A DNA stretch of 64,000 nucleotides from Paraspadella gotoi (GCA_051294375.1 CM119265.1:27481835-27545834); one strand, 5' to 3'; shown: positions 11,341 through 23,251, counted from the first letter of the stretch. Made by a program: numbers and translations. Notes: generated from the letters alone by a model not told the origin.

Positions 11341-11859
11341 AGGAACTGTTGGCGCGAAATGGATGGGAAATTGGACGGAATATGGGGCAAGAATATGGGC
11401 AGCGGGCGGCGGCGGCTCGGCGGCTTGCGGCGACGGGGGGCGACTGCGCTGCGGCGGCGGCTGGCGGCAGCGGTGGACGGAATAGAGAGAAATGAATGAG
11501 TGATACGACGTCACATCATCCGTTTTGGTCGAAAGTAAAGAAAAAGAAAAAAGAAAGAAAGAAGAATCATTTTTATCGCCAAAAAAAAAAAGAAAAAAAA
11601 GAAAAAGAAAAAAAGAAAGAGTTTCCTTTTTCTCTTTTTTATTTGGCGAAAAATCAGAAGTTTCATTGGTTTTTTAAGGAGCGAATTAGAAACAGGTTTA
11701 ATTTAATATTTTGTTTAGTTTTAAGTTATATTCTACTATTTTAGTATTTTACTCTTTCCTTTTTCGTCTGAGAGGAAAAACGGGATTTATCCTGTTCAAA
11801 AAGTTTTAGAAATGAGAGGAACAGAATATAAAATTATCCATTTATTCCCAAGAAAGGCA

Positions 11860-11961
11860 GAGAGAGAGAAAAAAACCAACAGAGAGAGAGAGCAGACCGA
11901 GGAGCACGAGACGAGAGAGAAGAGAGAGAGAGAGAGCAGAGAGAGAGAAGAGAGGAGAGAG

Positions 11962-12000
<39 letters not shown>

Positions 12001-12002
12001 TC
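11860..12002. repeat. (GA)n tract
   Basis: Purine repeat with GAAA units near 11965-11985. Confidence 0.85.
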
Positions 12003-12160
12003 GCGTACATAAAGCCGCTTTTAACTTAAGAATCGACTCAAATCTAAAGATTTTTCGGCTCAACAAAGTTAATGTCAACCATTAACTGTGGCGATTTAAG
12101 ATTTAAGTAGAAGACGACTTATATTCAATGTTAAGACGAGATTTAAATAACCAATAAGGG

Positions 12161-12566
12161 AGAACTACCCCGTGTCCGTTCGCGAGTGACACCTAAAAAA
12201 TCTTTACTATACTTTAAATATTTAATAAACAATTAATAAGTATATAATTAGTTGGAGAACTACCAGACGTTTTTTATGTATAAGTTTCATTTCGTGTTTA
12301 ATTCATTTACTATTCTTTGTTTAATTTTTTATCTAACACAGTAAAATTGGCAAAAAAAACATTTTAGGTGTGTTTTTGATTAAACTAAAAATATTTATAT
12401 CATAAGAAATCCCTATTAATGGTCTAATCAAAGGCGTATTTCAATTATTGTTATGTTGAGTAATTTTTGAGTAATGAATGAGGAAAAAAAAATAAAAAAA
12501 TATTTATCCAATGAGAAATAGTATGCATTTGGTGTCACTCGCGAACGGAGACGGGGTAGTCTCTCT
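12161..12566. mobile_element. MITE-like element with about 35-bp terminal inverted repeats
   Basis: The left end ACTACCCCGTGTCCGTTCGC and the right end, as its reverse complement ACTACCCCGTCTCCGTTCGC, match with one mismatch and continue through GAGTGACACC. The 400-bp interior is AT-rich and non-coding. A TA next to each end is compatible with a TA target duplication, but the exact tips are uncertain. This is a non-autonomous DNA transposon of unassigned superfamily. Confidence 0.75.
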
Positions 12567-12679
12567 TTTCTAAAAGCGCCACATTTCAATTCCTTGATTC
12601 TGGGATTTAATTTTAGCTTTGATATTTAATAATAATCTATTACTAAACCAATAACGTAATCTATATTCTTAGACTCTGA

Positions 12680-12786
12680 CCCTTAACCCGACAACGCCAA
12701 TCCCTAATCTTGAACCCAATCCCTTAGCAATAACCTAATCTTTAACCCTTAGCTCAAACCCCATCTGGGAAAATAAGGCTGGAGAA
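12680..12786. repeat. Telomere-like degenerate block with GGAAAATAAGGCTGGA end
   Basis: Irregular CCTAA/CCCTTA/AACC words, ending in GGAAAATAAGGCTGGAG. The same end is seen (reverse complement) at 22094-22115 and, as GGAAAATTAGGCTGGA, at 25484-25502. A (GAC/AAC)n run follows at 12796-12850. Confidence 0.5.
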
Positions 12787-13124
12787 CGATCGGTGCGATG
12801 ATGACAACGACGACAACGACAACAACAACGACGACGACAAGGACAAAGTACGAAAAATCTTTGGCAAAAAAAAGGGGCCAACGACTTTCTCAAGGTTTCC
12901 AATCGTTACAGAATGAATCAAAGATTTCGCCGAATTGTATATCTAGCGGAAAAATGGGTCATTAGATTAGGAGGGAAAGACGGGGCGGGCGGGTGTGAAC
13001 TGGGAAGTGATCTGGTTTGACGCTTTGGAATTTGGTAAGTAAAGTTTGGTAAGTAAAGGTTGAACGGGTGGGTTCATTAGCGGAACCACTTGGCTGTTGA
13101 AGACACGATCGAGCGAATGATTTG

Positions 13125-13305
13125 AAATTAATAAATAAATAAACGAGACTGTGAGAGAGTCTCGATTGAAAGCTTGCTATGTCATTATCTTGTAAGAGCG
13201 ATGGAGGCCTTAAACCACCAAGCCTGTCCAAAGTCAGGGGCAAGATAGCTTATTTATTGAATGAATGGATAATTTTTATATTTTTGGCACCAATTTCAAA
13301 TATGA
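13125..13305 (-). mobile_element. Fold-back MITE, family C, one arm plus part of centre
   Basis: Contains the arm motif CCTGTCCAAAGTCAGGGGCA and the centre motif TTGCTATGTCATTATCTTGT shared with 29010-29640 and 39517-39975. Only one arm is present here. Confidence 0.6.
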
Positions 13306-13324
13306 ATAATATTCAAACAAACAA

Positions 13325-13340
13325 ACAAAGAGAAAGAGAA

Positions 13341-13386
<46 letters not shown>

Positions 13387-14345
13387 AGACTTATTAGGTG
13401 ATTAAGAATTTTTATACAAAAGGGGAGCGAAATTTCTCAGCTCACGATCGCTGGTGAATTCAGCTGAATTAAATTCGTTGAAGCGAAAGACGAATCTGAG
13501 AAAGACTGAAGCAAAGCGTCACATGCGAGAAGGGGTAGGAAAGGGAGGAAAATGGAGGAAAGGAAAGAAAGGAAAGGAAGGAAAGGAAGGAAAGGAAAGA
13601 GGAAAAGGGAAGAAAAGAGAGCAAAAGAAAGAAGGTAAGGGAAGAAAAGGGAGGAAAGCAAAGAAGAATAGGAAAGAAAAAGGAGTAAAGAAGAATAGGG
13701 AAGAAAAGGGAGTAAAGGAAAAAAGGAAAGGGAAGAAAAGGGAGGAAAGGAAAAAAGGAAAGGGAATAAAAGGGAGGAAAAGAAAGAAGGAAAGGGAAGA
13801 AAATGGAGGAAAGGAAAGAAGAATAGGGAAGAAAAGGGAGGAAAAGAAAGAAGGAAAGGGAAGAAAATGGAGGAAAGGAAAGAAGAATTGAAAAAAAAGG
13901 GAGGAAATGAAATAAAAGAGAGGAAAGGAAAGAAGAATAAAGAAAAAAGAGAGAAGAGGAAAGAAGAATAGGGAAGAAAAGGGAGGAAAGGAAAGAAAAA
14001 AAGGGAAAAAGGTAGGAAAAGAAAGAAGAAAAGGGGGGAAAGGAAAGAAGAAAAAGGAGGAAAGGAAAGTAGAAAGGGGAAGAAAAGAGAGAAAAAGAAA
14101 GAAGAAGAAAAGGGAAGAAACGGAAGAAAAGAAAAGTAGAGAATAGAGAGAAACGAAAGGAAAGGAAGGAAAGGAAAGGAAAGGTAAAAATAAAAGAAAG
14201 GGAGAGTGAAAGAAAGGAAGGTAAAGAAGAAAGTTGGGAGAAAAGAAAAAGATACGAAAGAAAGAAGGATGGAAGAAATAGAAAAAAATAAATAAGATAA
14301 TAAGATATGAATATAAAAATATAGAAAGAAAAAAAAGAAAGAAAT
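13325..14345. repeat. Very long polypurine tract
   Basis: A (GA)n run at 13327-13388, then about 800 bases of GGAAAGGAAAGAAG-type purine repeat at 13510-14300. The 345-codon - frame and 145-codon + frame here are low-complexity artefacts (Phe/Leu/Ser and Lys/Gly/Arg). Confidence 0.95.
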
Positions 14346-14349
14346 TAGC

Positions 14350-15085
14350 TGACAAAAAAATGAAAAAAAGGAAAGAAAAATGAAACTTGTAAAACGAGTA
14401 AAATTAATAAAAAAGAACACAAACATATACACAATTAAAAAAAGAAAACCAAAAAGAAAATATAAACTTTTCACTTTCTACTTTCCACTTTCTAATACTT
14501 ACTTTTCAATTTACACTTGTGTTTGTACTTGCAAGATCACGTCATAAACCGATTTTAAAGAAAAAATACTACATTATCTAAATTCTTAACTTCACGTAAC
14601 GTTATACAGTTTTGTTTGTATACAAACATCTCTACTCACGGTTCATTTTATCGAAAGTAAGTCTCGCTTTTTCTTTCCAGATTAAACTCACCATTTTCAC
14701 CGAAATCACATTCTTTCTTTTCAAAGGAAAACTTTTTTCTAATTTTAATTCATATCGACGGAGAAAAATATTTAAAAGGCGGGTAGCTTTGCTGGGGATA
14801 AAGAGGAAAAGGAGAATAAAAGGAGAATAAAAAAATAAAATAACAATAACGATAAAAGGCATCGTTGCTCGTTGAGTCGAGATGCGAGAGGAAAGGATTT
14901 TAATCGGATTAAAGTGACTTTGACGACTCGTGAAAAATTATTTGGTGTATGTTTTGTGTTGTTGTTTTTTTGTGGTTGTTGTTGTTGTCACGTTCCTTAG
15001 CAAATTGGTATCGGGAGATTTGCGGGAAAAACAGGAAGAAGGAATCACATCCAATAAGTCCACCCGTCATAAAAGATACCTTGAG
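14350..15085. other. Intergenic, nothing recognised
   Basis: AT-rich sequence without coding signal or repeats shared within the window. Confidence 0.6.
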
Positions 15086-15089
15086 ATGT

Positions 15090-15236
15090 GACCCGGTGGG
15101 TCATAGTAATACCATTCAGCTCATGACCATAAGGTACCGGGATGGATATCCACCAATTGTACCTTCCCTGCGGGAAGCTGGAGAACGCCCGTTAACCTCC
15201 CGGTTCCAAGTCCAGGACACGTTCAATGGCTGCTAG
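15090..15236 (+). mobile_element. tRNA-derived SINE, copy 1
   Basis: Aligns with 24859-25000 along its whole length: start GACCCGGTGG/GACCCCGTGG, shared AGTAATACCAT, GTACCG(A/G)G, CCAAG(T/C)CCA(A/G)GAC and TGGCTGCT. The A-box-like TGGCTCATTGAG and B-box-like AGGTCGATTCC are better preserved in copy 2. No LINE-like 3' end or poly(A) tail was identified. Confidence 0.6.
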
Positions 15237-15279
15237 AGGAAGTTAAAGAAGATGCGCGATAATATAACGTAACATCTCG

Positions 15280-15870
15280 TAGAACGTAGTGAAGTGTACG
15301 TACGGAAATTTCTAAAAGTTTAATTATGAACATTGCAACATACCATCAGTTAAACATTAATTTGTAAAAAAAAAAATTAATTTCGCAGAGTAGGCTATAT
15401 TTATATAAAGTACTATCCTTTTAAATTTCAAAATAGGCTTTTCTTAACTTTAATTGCAGATTTGATAAAAGAATATAAATCATTTTTAAAAATTCTTTCA
15501 TTAAGTGGCGTTAAAAATTAAAAACTATATTATTATATATAAAAAGTTAATTTTCAGCTTAAAATATAGCTTTTTTAAATTTTTGACCCACTTAATGAAG
15601 GAATTTTTCAAAAAGAGTTATATTTCTTTATATCAACTTTTTATGACGAATCCAAATCTACAAAAAATCTTAGAAAACTGTTTTGAAATTTTAACATTTA
15701 TTAGATTAGTACTAGTATTAATATGGTCGTTACTACGTAAATTGTAAAATTTATTATAAATTTTTTTATTACATAATGTTCATTAGTATAATGTTGTTCG
15801 TTCCCTCCCTTTTAAAATTTTAATTAAAGTTTAAATTTAGAAATTTTATTACGCCTTAGTATCAAGTATA
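15280..15870. mobile_element. Fold-back element with long imperfect inverted arms
   Basis: The left arm (about 15300-15545) reverse-complements onto the right arm (about 15570-15870). For example the left CACTTAATG complement corresponds to ACCCACTTAATGAAGGAATT on the right, and left TATATTTATATAAAGTACTA corresponds to the right TAGTACTAGTATTAATATGG. The right arm recurs at 29285-29567 and ends in the same ACGCCTTA. Confidence 0.55.
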
Positions 15871-15879
15871 AAGCAAGTC

Positions 15880-16850
15880 AGTAAAGTTTTCTCAAAACCC
15901 TTTCTTAAAGAAATACAAAAAATACAAAGTCATACTACGTTCTAAATCAAACGTAGGAAGCTAAAACTTAACGAATAAAAAAAGGGCAGAGAAGTTTGAG
16001 CTGAGTGGTAAGAAGAACTCACGTAATGTGATCAAAAAATTGATAAGAGATTCCAGGGGTCTGTGGGTAAAAAGGGTCAGGGAGTAAGTGGACTTGAAGT
16101 TAGCCAACGAATGAGATATGAGTTGAGTAATTAATCCATGTTATTTAGAAAAATTGATGGATTGATGCTGTGATGTACTGATGAAGTAATTGATGGATGG
16201 ATGGAGACTTGAATTCCGATCCCTTTGTTCATTAAATATCACAAGGAAATGTGAGGTAAGAAAAAGAACTTGCTCATGTGTCTAAAGATGATTCAAAAAT
16301 CCGAAGAGACGATGAGGAAATAGATCCAGAGATGATTTCTGAGAAATCGATAAGAAGGTCGAAAGATGGAACTCGTTTGATGATAACAGAACAAGAGATG
16401 GGAGGAAGAAAATAAGTATTTGATTATAAGAGATGAAAGGAAGAAACCTGCTTCAGTTGCAGATAGATAAGCTGGAGCTCTTGTGGAAAAGAGAGAGAGA
16501 GAGTGACTTTGAGAAAAAAGTGGCAGCAGAGTGCCAGGAAGTATCGTGGAAACTAAAATTCTGAAAACTGAAAGAAACGAATTTCAGTTAAAAAGGAAAA
16601 AGAGACCAAAATTCATTGGCAATAATTCGAAAAAAGATAAGACTTTTTAAACAATCAAAATGTCATATAGCCGTAAGAGCCGAAGTTCACATTAAAAGGA
16701 ACTCTCGGTACTGGAAATCTGACTTAGCAAACGATTTGAAAGACAAATATTTCTCGATGTAATGAATCTTTAAAGATACATCGTACTAAAATTTCTTTAT
16801 TTTCGGAAAAATACTATTCTAACATTTACAATTCAAACGATTCTCAAACA
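15880..16850. other. Intergenic, nothing recognised
   Basis: Purine-biased but complex sequence. No ORF or shared repeat was found. Confidence 0.6.
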
Positions 16851-16853
16851 ATT

Positions 16854-17670
16854 TTGAGCAAACAATGTCGGATCTGCCCACGATCATTATCGGTAATTTT
16901 TAATAATTAATTAATTAATAATTAATTAAATTAATTAATTAATTAATAATTAATTAATTAATTAATAAGTCAGTTTAGGTCTTTTCGTAACTAACCACGA
17001 CAAAAGCAATGACGATGAGAATAATGCCAATAACGATTGACTTAATTTATTGACTTATAATTTAATTATTGATTAATTAATTGACTAATTGATTAATTAA
17101 CTCATTAATTATTTGATTAATTAATACATGTTGCCCTTATATTTAATATATAAAAAAAAGAATAATAAATTAGTGAAACAGGTTTTTGTTTTTTCCATTT
17201 AAACTCATTTCCACTCAAACGATTCCATCGAAACTTGATTTCCAGTTTAATCACACACTTTCCTACCCACATACAAAATTTCAGGTCAATCTCCCAATCC
17301 ACTTATAAGCAATTTGTGTTCAAATAGTGAAATATATATATTTTTATTCCATTTAAACTCATTTCCACTCGGACGATTCCATCAAAACTTCAATCACACA
17401 CTTCCCTACCCACACACAAAATTTTATTCCAATCCATCCATCCAATCACAAGTAATTTGTGTTTTTTGCTAAGGTGGGATGGACGGACAGACAGACAGAC
17501 AGAGAGACAGACGACGGACGGACGGACATCATTTTTTTTGCATAAGTCATCATAATTCGATGTTCTGACATGATATAAGGGAATGCCCGACAATATTGAG
17601 GGGGCGTACCGACGGACGAACAAAGTGAATTATAGAGTCGGGATCTGCTGATAAGCAGATCCGACTAAAA
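16854..17670 (+). mobile_element. Helentron-like non-autonomous element, family A, copy 1
   Basis: The 5' end TTGAGCAAACAATGTCGGAT and the 3' end (GAATTATAGAGTCGG then a GATCTGC/GCAGATC hairpin and CTAAAA) are shared with 20012-20726. GTCGGATCTGC near the 5' end is the inverse of GCAGATCCGAC at the 3' end. A GACA/GACG tetranucleotide core is at 17478-17528 and a TTAA-type core at 16905-16975. Subterminal inverted repeats, a 3' hairpin and a tetranucleotide core are the known layout of Helentron-associated elements. No Rep/helicase ORF is present. Confidence 0.65.
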
Positions 17671-17689
17671 AAGAACCATTTGTTACCAT

Positions 17690-18215
17690 TTTGCATTTTT
17701 GCAACATCCAACAATCGAAACTAAAAAAAAAACGGGAAATTCCCGCTGATGCTCATGAAAATCGTTCTTTTTTTTCTCGCCGCCAGAGGGATTTTTGTGT
17801 GTGGGTCGAGGATTAGGGAGCAATTTTTGCTGACACCATTGAATATCGGTAGTTAGCACCATGGGACGAGAGATAAACTCCTTTCTCTTCTTCTTTTTTT
17901 CTTTTTTTTTTCTTTTGAACTTTTGTTTCCATAAAATTGAAGAAAAAGAAGAAAGGCCAATTTCATTGAGTCGCGCGGTCGCGCTGCGTTTTCTTTAGCA
18001 GTATCTGGTAAAATCATAAACTGTCACTTTGTGAGTCAGTCAGTCAGTCAAACTACTTAGATCATCTCAAAACATCAAATAGCGATCGTTGGTTGGCGAT
18101 TATGCTAACTTATTTTGAAATAAAATGAATATTTTTTTTATTTGTAGAAATCATAATTTTTTTTTCAATTAAAAAAAATTTTAAAATGAATTTTGGGGAG
18201 CTTAGAAAATTGAAC
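17690..18215. other. Intergenic, nothing recognised
   Basis: Includes a short (CAGT)n run at 18028-18048. No coding signal. Confidence 0.6.
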
Positions 18216-18220
18216 ATAAA

Positions 18221-18587
18221 TACAGAGTGTCTCAAGCGTACTGTCACTTTACAACTGAGCGCTGTGTCAAATTGGTAAAGTGAATTATTAATTTGATGAT
18301 ACCACCGGAAAGATGAGTTTATACAGTTATTTTTTGTATCTTTATAATTATGTTTGTTTGTATTTTTATTGACACAATACAATATTTAAAATTGAAGAAA
18401 AATTATTTGCGACATTTGCTTTGAGTGCTGATAAAATGTTATATAATCGTTTAATTTTAGAAATAAAAACATAATTTAAAACTGTAAGAACTTCTGGATC
18501 CAACGAGAACAGTAAATGCAATTTTTAAAGCTGTACTGATTAACTGTATTCATTTTTAAAGAGACAGTACGCTTGAGACACTCTGTA
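18221..18587. mobile_element. MITE with 23-bp perfect terminal inverted repeats and TA flanks
   Basis: The left end CAGAGTGTCTCAAGCGTACT continuing GTC is matched exactly by the reverse complement of the right end, then one mismatch and CTTTA. Both ends abut TA, as expected for a TA target duplication of the Tc1/mariner type. The 320-bp interior is AT-rich with no transposase, so it is non-autonomous. Confidence 0.85.
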
Positions 18588-18589
18588 GT

Positions 18590-20010
18590 TTATATCATTT
18601 TACTATTTTTGTGATTTACTGATGAGTAAATAAAATAAAGTTTTGTGTGAAAAAAATTATAAAATATTTGTGAAATTGGTACAACCAATTTTACAATTTT
18701 TTCAATTAACTTGTTAATCCTAACATATCTAAAAATATACAAAAATTATCATTGTTGTTATTCATAAAAAAACTTTATTTTGTTTATGACTTTAAACGCA
18801 ACAAATTGACAAATAAAATTTAAGTTGTGATGAAAGTGATGATTTTTTAACACACTTATCAACTTTAAATAGGCTATCTATAACCGCTAATAAAAATAAA
18901 AATTTATAAAAATAATATGCAATTGCCTTTTTAATAATAAACAATTAGATATAAAATTAAATGTACTTAACTACTTGACAAAGTATTAGCATGAATCAGG
19001 TTACTATACTAACTTTACAAAGGATATTATCAATTCATAATACAGAAATCTTAGTAAGAAAAATGGATATATTTTGGTCCACCTCAATGTACAATGGCCA
19101 AAATTGAACACTTTTTATAAAATCTAGTTCTCTCAAAAAAATTTATTTTTTCCTTCTACTACTAAATCGATTTTAAATCCAACTTTTTGAATTAATTCAT
19201 AAAGTTTTTACACAAAAATTGAAATTTGATTTTTTAAGAACAGATTCTTATAAAGCTTAAAAAGTTAAATGAAAGTTAGTACTATAATTTTTCTAAATTT
19301 TGACAACAAATTGGTTAAAAATAAAAAACTTTAAAAAATTATCAACATTATCATCAAAATAAAAAAACAAAAACAATATAAAAGTTGTAATAATAACATT
19401 TATCTAACTTTTAAAGCTCTATCAGAATCCACTAAAAAAAATTTAAACGCTTCCGTGCACTTATCTATAAGATAAATCTTAAAACTATTTTCATTTACAT
19501 ATTCTAGTTTTCAACCTATTCCGGCCTAATGTACACCGTGATTAGGTTGTGACCGCGGCTATGACGAGGGTATCAGCATAGCCTATTTGGCTTGATTTAG
19601 AATTCCAGGAAAGAGGCCCTCCATTTGGATCTGTCGAATAAGCGATAAGCGGATAACGAAGATCGGTGCTATTCAGTGTATAATTAAGGCATGGTGTAAG
19701 TCTCCTGTTGTTTTTTAAAGTAATTGAAGTATCAGGCTAATTCTGTATTCATTAAAAAGAGAGTAATACTAAATGCCAGAGTTCTACCTGGTGACAACCA
19801 TGATCCATCCCGCTTCATCAATACAATACACACTAGATTTGAAAACGTGGAACAGCTGTCCATCTCTTGAAAACAAAAATCGCCCTAAGATTGTAAATAA
19901 TACGAATCAAATATTTTTTTAGTTTATAAAGCAAGCTGGATTCTTTGGTGTTGAAAGGGGAAAAACAAAATCTTAATTTAAAGATATTAGTTAATTTTAT
20001 TAGATGAACA
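18590..20010. other. AT-rich intergenic DNA
   Basis: Very AT-rich. A fragment related to the family C tip (AATTGGTACAACCAAT) occurs at 18675-18692. No gene seen. Confidence 0.6.
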
Positions 20011-20011
20011 A

Positions 20012-20540
20012 TTTGAGCAAACAATGTCGGATCTGCCTACGATAATTAAGTGGTCATCAACTAATCAGATGACAAATCATGACATTTCTTTCCGACTTTC
20101 AATTTGTGATCTTAACCGATTATAACAAATCATAACATTACAATTAAAAAATCATAACAGACTTCTTAATAAATCAATGAAAAAATCTATATCAATTGAT
20201 CCAACTTGCATAATTTGGTCAACTTGTATAAATTGGTCAACTGGCATAATTTTTTCATAAATTTTTTTGGTGTGAATCAGCAGGGCGCCAAACCGAGTCC
20301 TTTGGGTTGGGAGGAGCTCGTGCTACCTCCGGCGCTATAGGGGCTGCTGATTCTCGGATGAGTAACGAGGTATGAAATACTACTGCTACAAGCGGAAAAG
20401 AATAACATTTTTTTATTGGCAACAACGATAATTTATTTTAAATTGGGACATTTTTTGACTGTGAATGCGAGTCTTCTTCAGCCCAATAACAATTTGTGAT
20501 TTCACAATATTTTTATTCCAAAAATAATGTGTGTGAGATA

Positions 20541-20588
<48 letters not shown>

Positions 20589-20726
20589 CAGAAATTAACA
20601 ATTTATCATAAATTGAGGTTCTGACATTATCTAAGTAATTTACCAACAAGATTTAGGTGTGGGACCGACGGACCGACAAAATGAATTATAGAGTCGGAAT
20701 CTGCCAATAAGCAGATCCGACTAAAA
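20012..20726 (+). mobile_element. Helentron-like non-autonomous element, family A, copy 2
   Basis: Shares both termini with 16854-17670, but the interior differs. It carries a GC-richer block with a 10-bp inverted repeat GAATCAGCAG (20274) / CTGCTGATTC (20345), and a (GA)n core at 20538-20586 in place of the GACA core. A GACG remnant is at 20665-20680, close to the 3' hairpin. Confidence 0.65.
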
Positions 20727-20729
20727 ATT

Positions 20730-22090
20730 AAGTTTTTTAGTTTTAATTCTATTTAATATCTCTTCAAATGTCTTCAGATTGTCTAAGTTTAATAAAGTGC
20801 AATCCCTTTTTCGGAATTGTTCTGTTCTTACCGTTTGTTAACTTGGGGCCGACAATTGTTTTAAAATGGCCATTCCTTATAAACCAAGAGAGTGGTTTCG
20901 TATTGTTTCCATAAAAAAGTAAGTCAACAATAGTAACACCATCTTTGTAAAACGTCAGACGCACCTACAAAGCAGAAAAAAAATACAGTACCTGTAGAAA
21001 ATGCTTATTATTTTCTATGCCTCGAGGGTCGCGCGTTCGATTCGTCGGCCGGAGGTTGTACTGGTTTTAACATGGAGCAAGGTTTTATAAATCTCGAATG
21101 ACGTAAATGTCGAATAAATGACGAATAAATCGTGCATAAGTTTATTTTTGAAGAATAAATAAATGGCGAAATCAATGTTGCATAATAAATTGGTGTGGAA
21201 AATCCTTGGATTCCGTAAAAAATAACGGTTCATACAGCCGATATTTTCCAGAGAAAACGATTAGTGATCGAATGAACAAGTGACGAGGTTTTTCGGCTAA
21301 AAGAAAAGTTACAAGAAAGCCACTAGAACGGTGAAAAGACTGGTCTGAAAAGGTCAACTAAATTACCAGGGGAAAAATGACCGGACGCGAGGTCACAAAA
21401 TCTTTCAGTACCGGAAACCTAGAATGTCGTAAGTCTGTACATGGAATAGCTTTTCCATTTATAGGATAAATCGCTTTAAAATGTTATAGGAAGTTGTCTA
21501 GATGTCTGGCTATTGCCCATAAAGCAATTTTTTAAATTAATAATCCTAAACCACTTAGAAATTGGGTCAAAATTTGTGTTGAAAAACTTGCATAGCTCTG
21601 ATATATTTTGAAATTTTTGAATGAGTTGATTGACTGACTTAATGATTGAATTTTTTGATTTATTTACTTCCCCTGTAGAAAATGTTGACCGGACGCGAGG
21701 TCACAAAATCTTTCAGCCCCCATTTACAGACTGACGACATTCTCTGTATTTAAAAGAAAAAACCTATGTTAAAAACAAAGCAAGTGTTGTGGAAGACGAT
21801 TCCGCGAGCAGTTCACCGTCCGTTGCACACAATTAAAAAAATTTACAGTAGCCTTTTTTTATACATAGTATGTTAATAATGATCATAGAAAATGTCTAAA
21901 TTTTTTAAACTATCAATTAAATTTTAGTTCAAAAATATAGTTTTTTTTGTGTATATCAATGTTCCTTGGTACAAGGCAGTTCCTCATCAACTCTTTGAAT
22001 TATAATCAGCACCTTTCACTTTTATTAGACAGGATAATTAATAATAATTAATAATTAATTAAGGTAGAAACATTTCTCATTCTTTTGACT
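20730..22090. other. Intergenic with a 30-bp direct repeat
   Basis: The block GACCGGACGCGAGGTCACAA continuing AATCTTTCAG is present at about 21380 and again at about 21685, each preceded by a version of CCTGTAGAAAATG/CAGGGGAAAAATG. No gene was recognised. Confidence 0.6.
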
Positions 22091-22093
22091 CGA

Positions 22094-22330
22094 TACTCCA
22101 GCCTTATTTTCCTAGAGCATCCCGTTTTATCTTAAAAAAATGTTATTGGGTTAAGTTTTTTAGTTAGAGATTAGGTTAGAGGTTGGGTATTTGGCTATGG
22201 ATAAGATTAGTGATTAAGGTTAGGGACTTGGTTTGTGATAAGAGTGAGGGATTTAGGTTAGGGTTAGAGTTTCGGGTTAGAAATTAAGGATTATGGGTTT
22301 CTAGAGTGAGGGTTCAAAATTAAGTTATAT
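22094..22330 (-). repeat. Telomere-like degenerate block
   Basis: Starts with CTCCAGCCTTATTTTCC, the reverse complement of the shared end motif, and continues as irregular TTAGGG/GGTTAG/TTAGGTT words to about 22330. Confidence 0.5.
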
Positions 22331-22679
22331 AAGTTTAAGAATAAATTTAAATAAAATAATAAAATTAAAATAAAATTCTGTGATAAACAAACAGAAATTG
22401 GACACTCTTGGAAAAGAGAGCTGAGACTTCTAGGGTCATAAACTTCTGAAACTATTAAACCGGATTCTCGACTTTTGTACCAGGGAATCGAGATTGGTGG
22501 GATTCCACCCGCGACTCTCGAATAAAACTGACTGAGTCTTGAAAGGATCGCACTTGGCCAAAAAAAATAACAATATCGGTCTATATATATGTGTTGCGCG
22601 GCCGTGACTCTCTTTTCACGTGTATCTTTCTGCGCAAAGTTTTATTTCAAACAACACGAAATATACTTTGCGATCCACT

Positions 22680-23250
22680 CATTAATAAATGGCGTTCAAA
22701 GCCGAAGGACGGACAGAAGGACGAATAGACGGACATCAATTTGTTTTGATTTTTTTGTTATTTTCAGTTAATCTAAGTTATTTATCTGTTACGAAATAAC
22801 GATCCTCTATATTTCGATGCTCTTTTGTTCTTTTTTTTACTAACTCAAAGATTTGCCGTCTTTTCAGCGATCACAGCGACATCTTTAGTTAGGATCATGT
22901 ATTAAGATATATATACTTAAGTACAGATTCCGAGGGAGTGAAATGTAGGATTCTGATTGGTTCTTCGGGATATCGATCGATATAAAGAATAAAAGACATT
23001 ATTTTTTTTAGTTATGTAATCGCATTTACTGGTCCATTTCCTGCGATGATGTCATGTCATGTCATGTCATATGATGTGATCAAAGGAAAATTCACGTAAA
23101 AATAAAGTCGCTGTGACGCAACACATTGGAATTACCGTTCTCGTTTTAATATTTTATGGTGGTATAATTAAAACATGAAAAAGATAAACCTACATATGGA
23201 CAGATTGATAGACGAACCGACCGACCGAAAAGAGTCTTATAGATTCGCTT
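22680..23250. mobile_element. Helentron-like family B fragments
   Basis: A GGACGGAC core fragment is at 22705-22735. At 22975-23140 come ATAAAGAATAAAAGAC, a (TCATG)n run and GACGCAACACATTGGAATTA, in family B order. An inverted start (GACCGACCGAAAAGAGTCTT) is at 23218-23240. These appear to be broken or nested copies. Confidence 0.5.
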
Positions 23251-23251
23251 C

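Noticed and set aside
9696-11514. 400-560 codon frames
   Set aside because: They consist mostly of N from the 998-base gap.
13437-14474. 345-codon open frame on the - strand
   Set aside because: Translation of a polypurine tract (Phe/Leu/Ser only), no start context or domain.
20350-20380. GGATGAGTAACGAGG...GAAAT considered as a hammerhead ribozyme core
   Set aside because: The CUGANGA core has a mismatch at a required base and no stem II pairs between the core halves. The similar GATGAGTAACGAG at 38985 also lacks stems.
21015-21060. GCGTTCGATTCG as a tRNA or SINE B box
   Set aside because: No A box at a suitable distance and no second copy seen.
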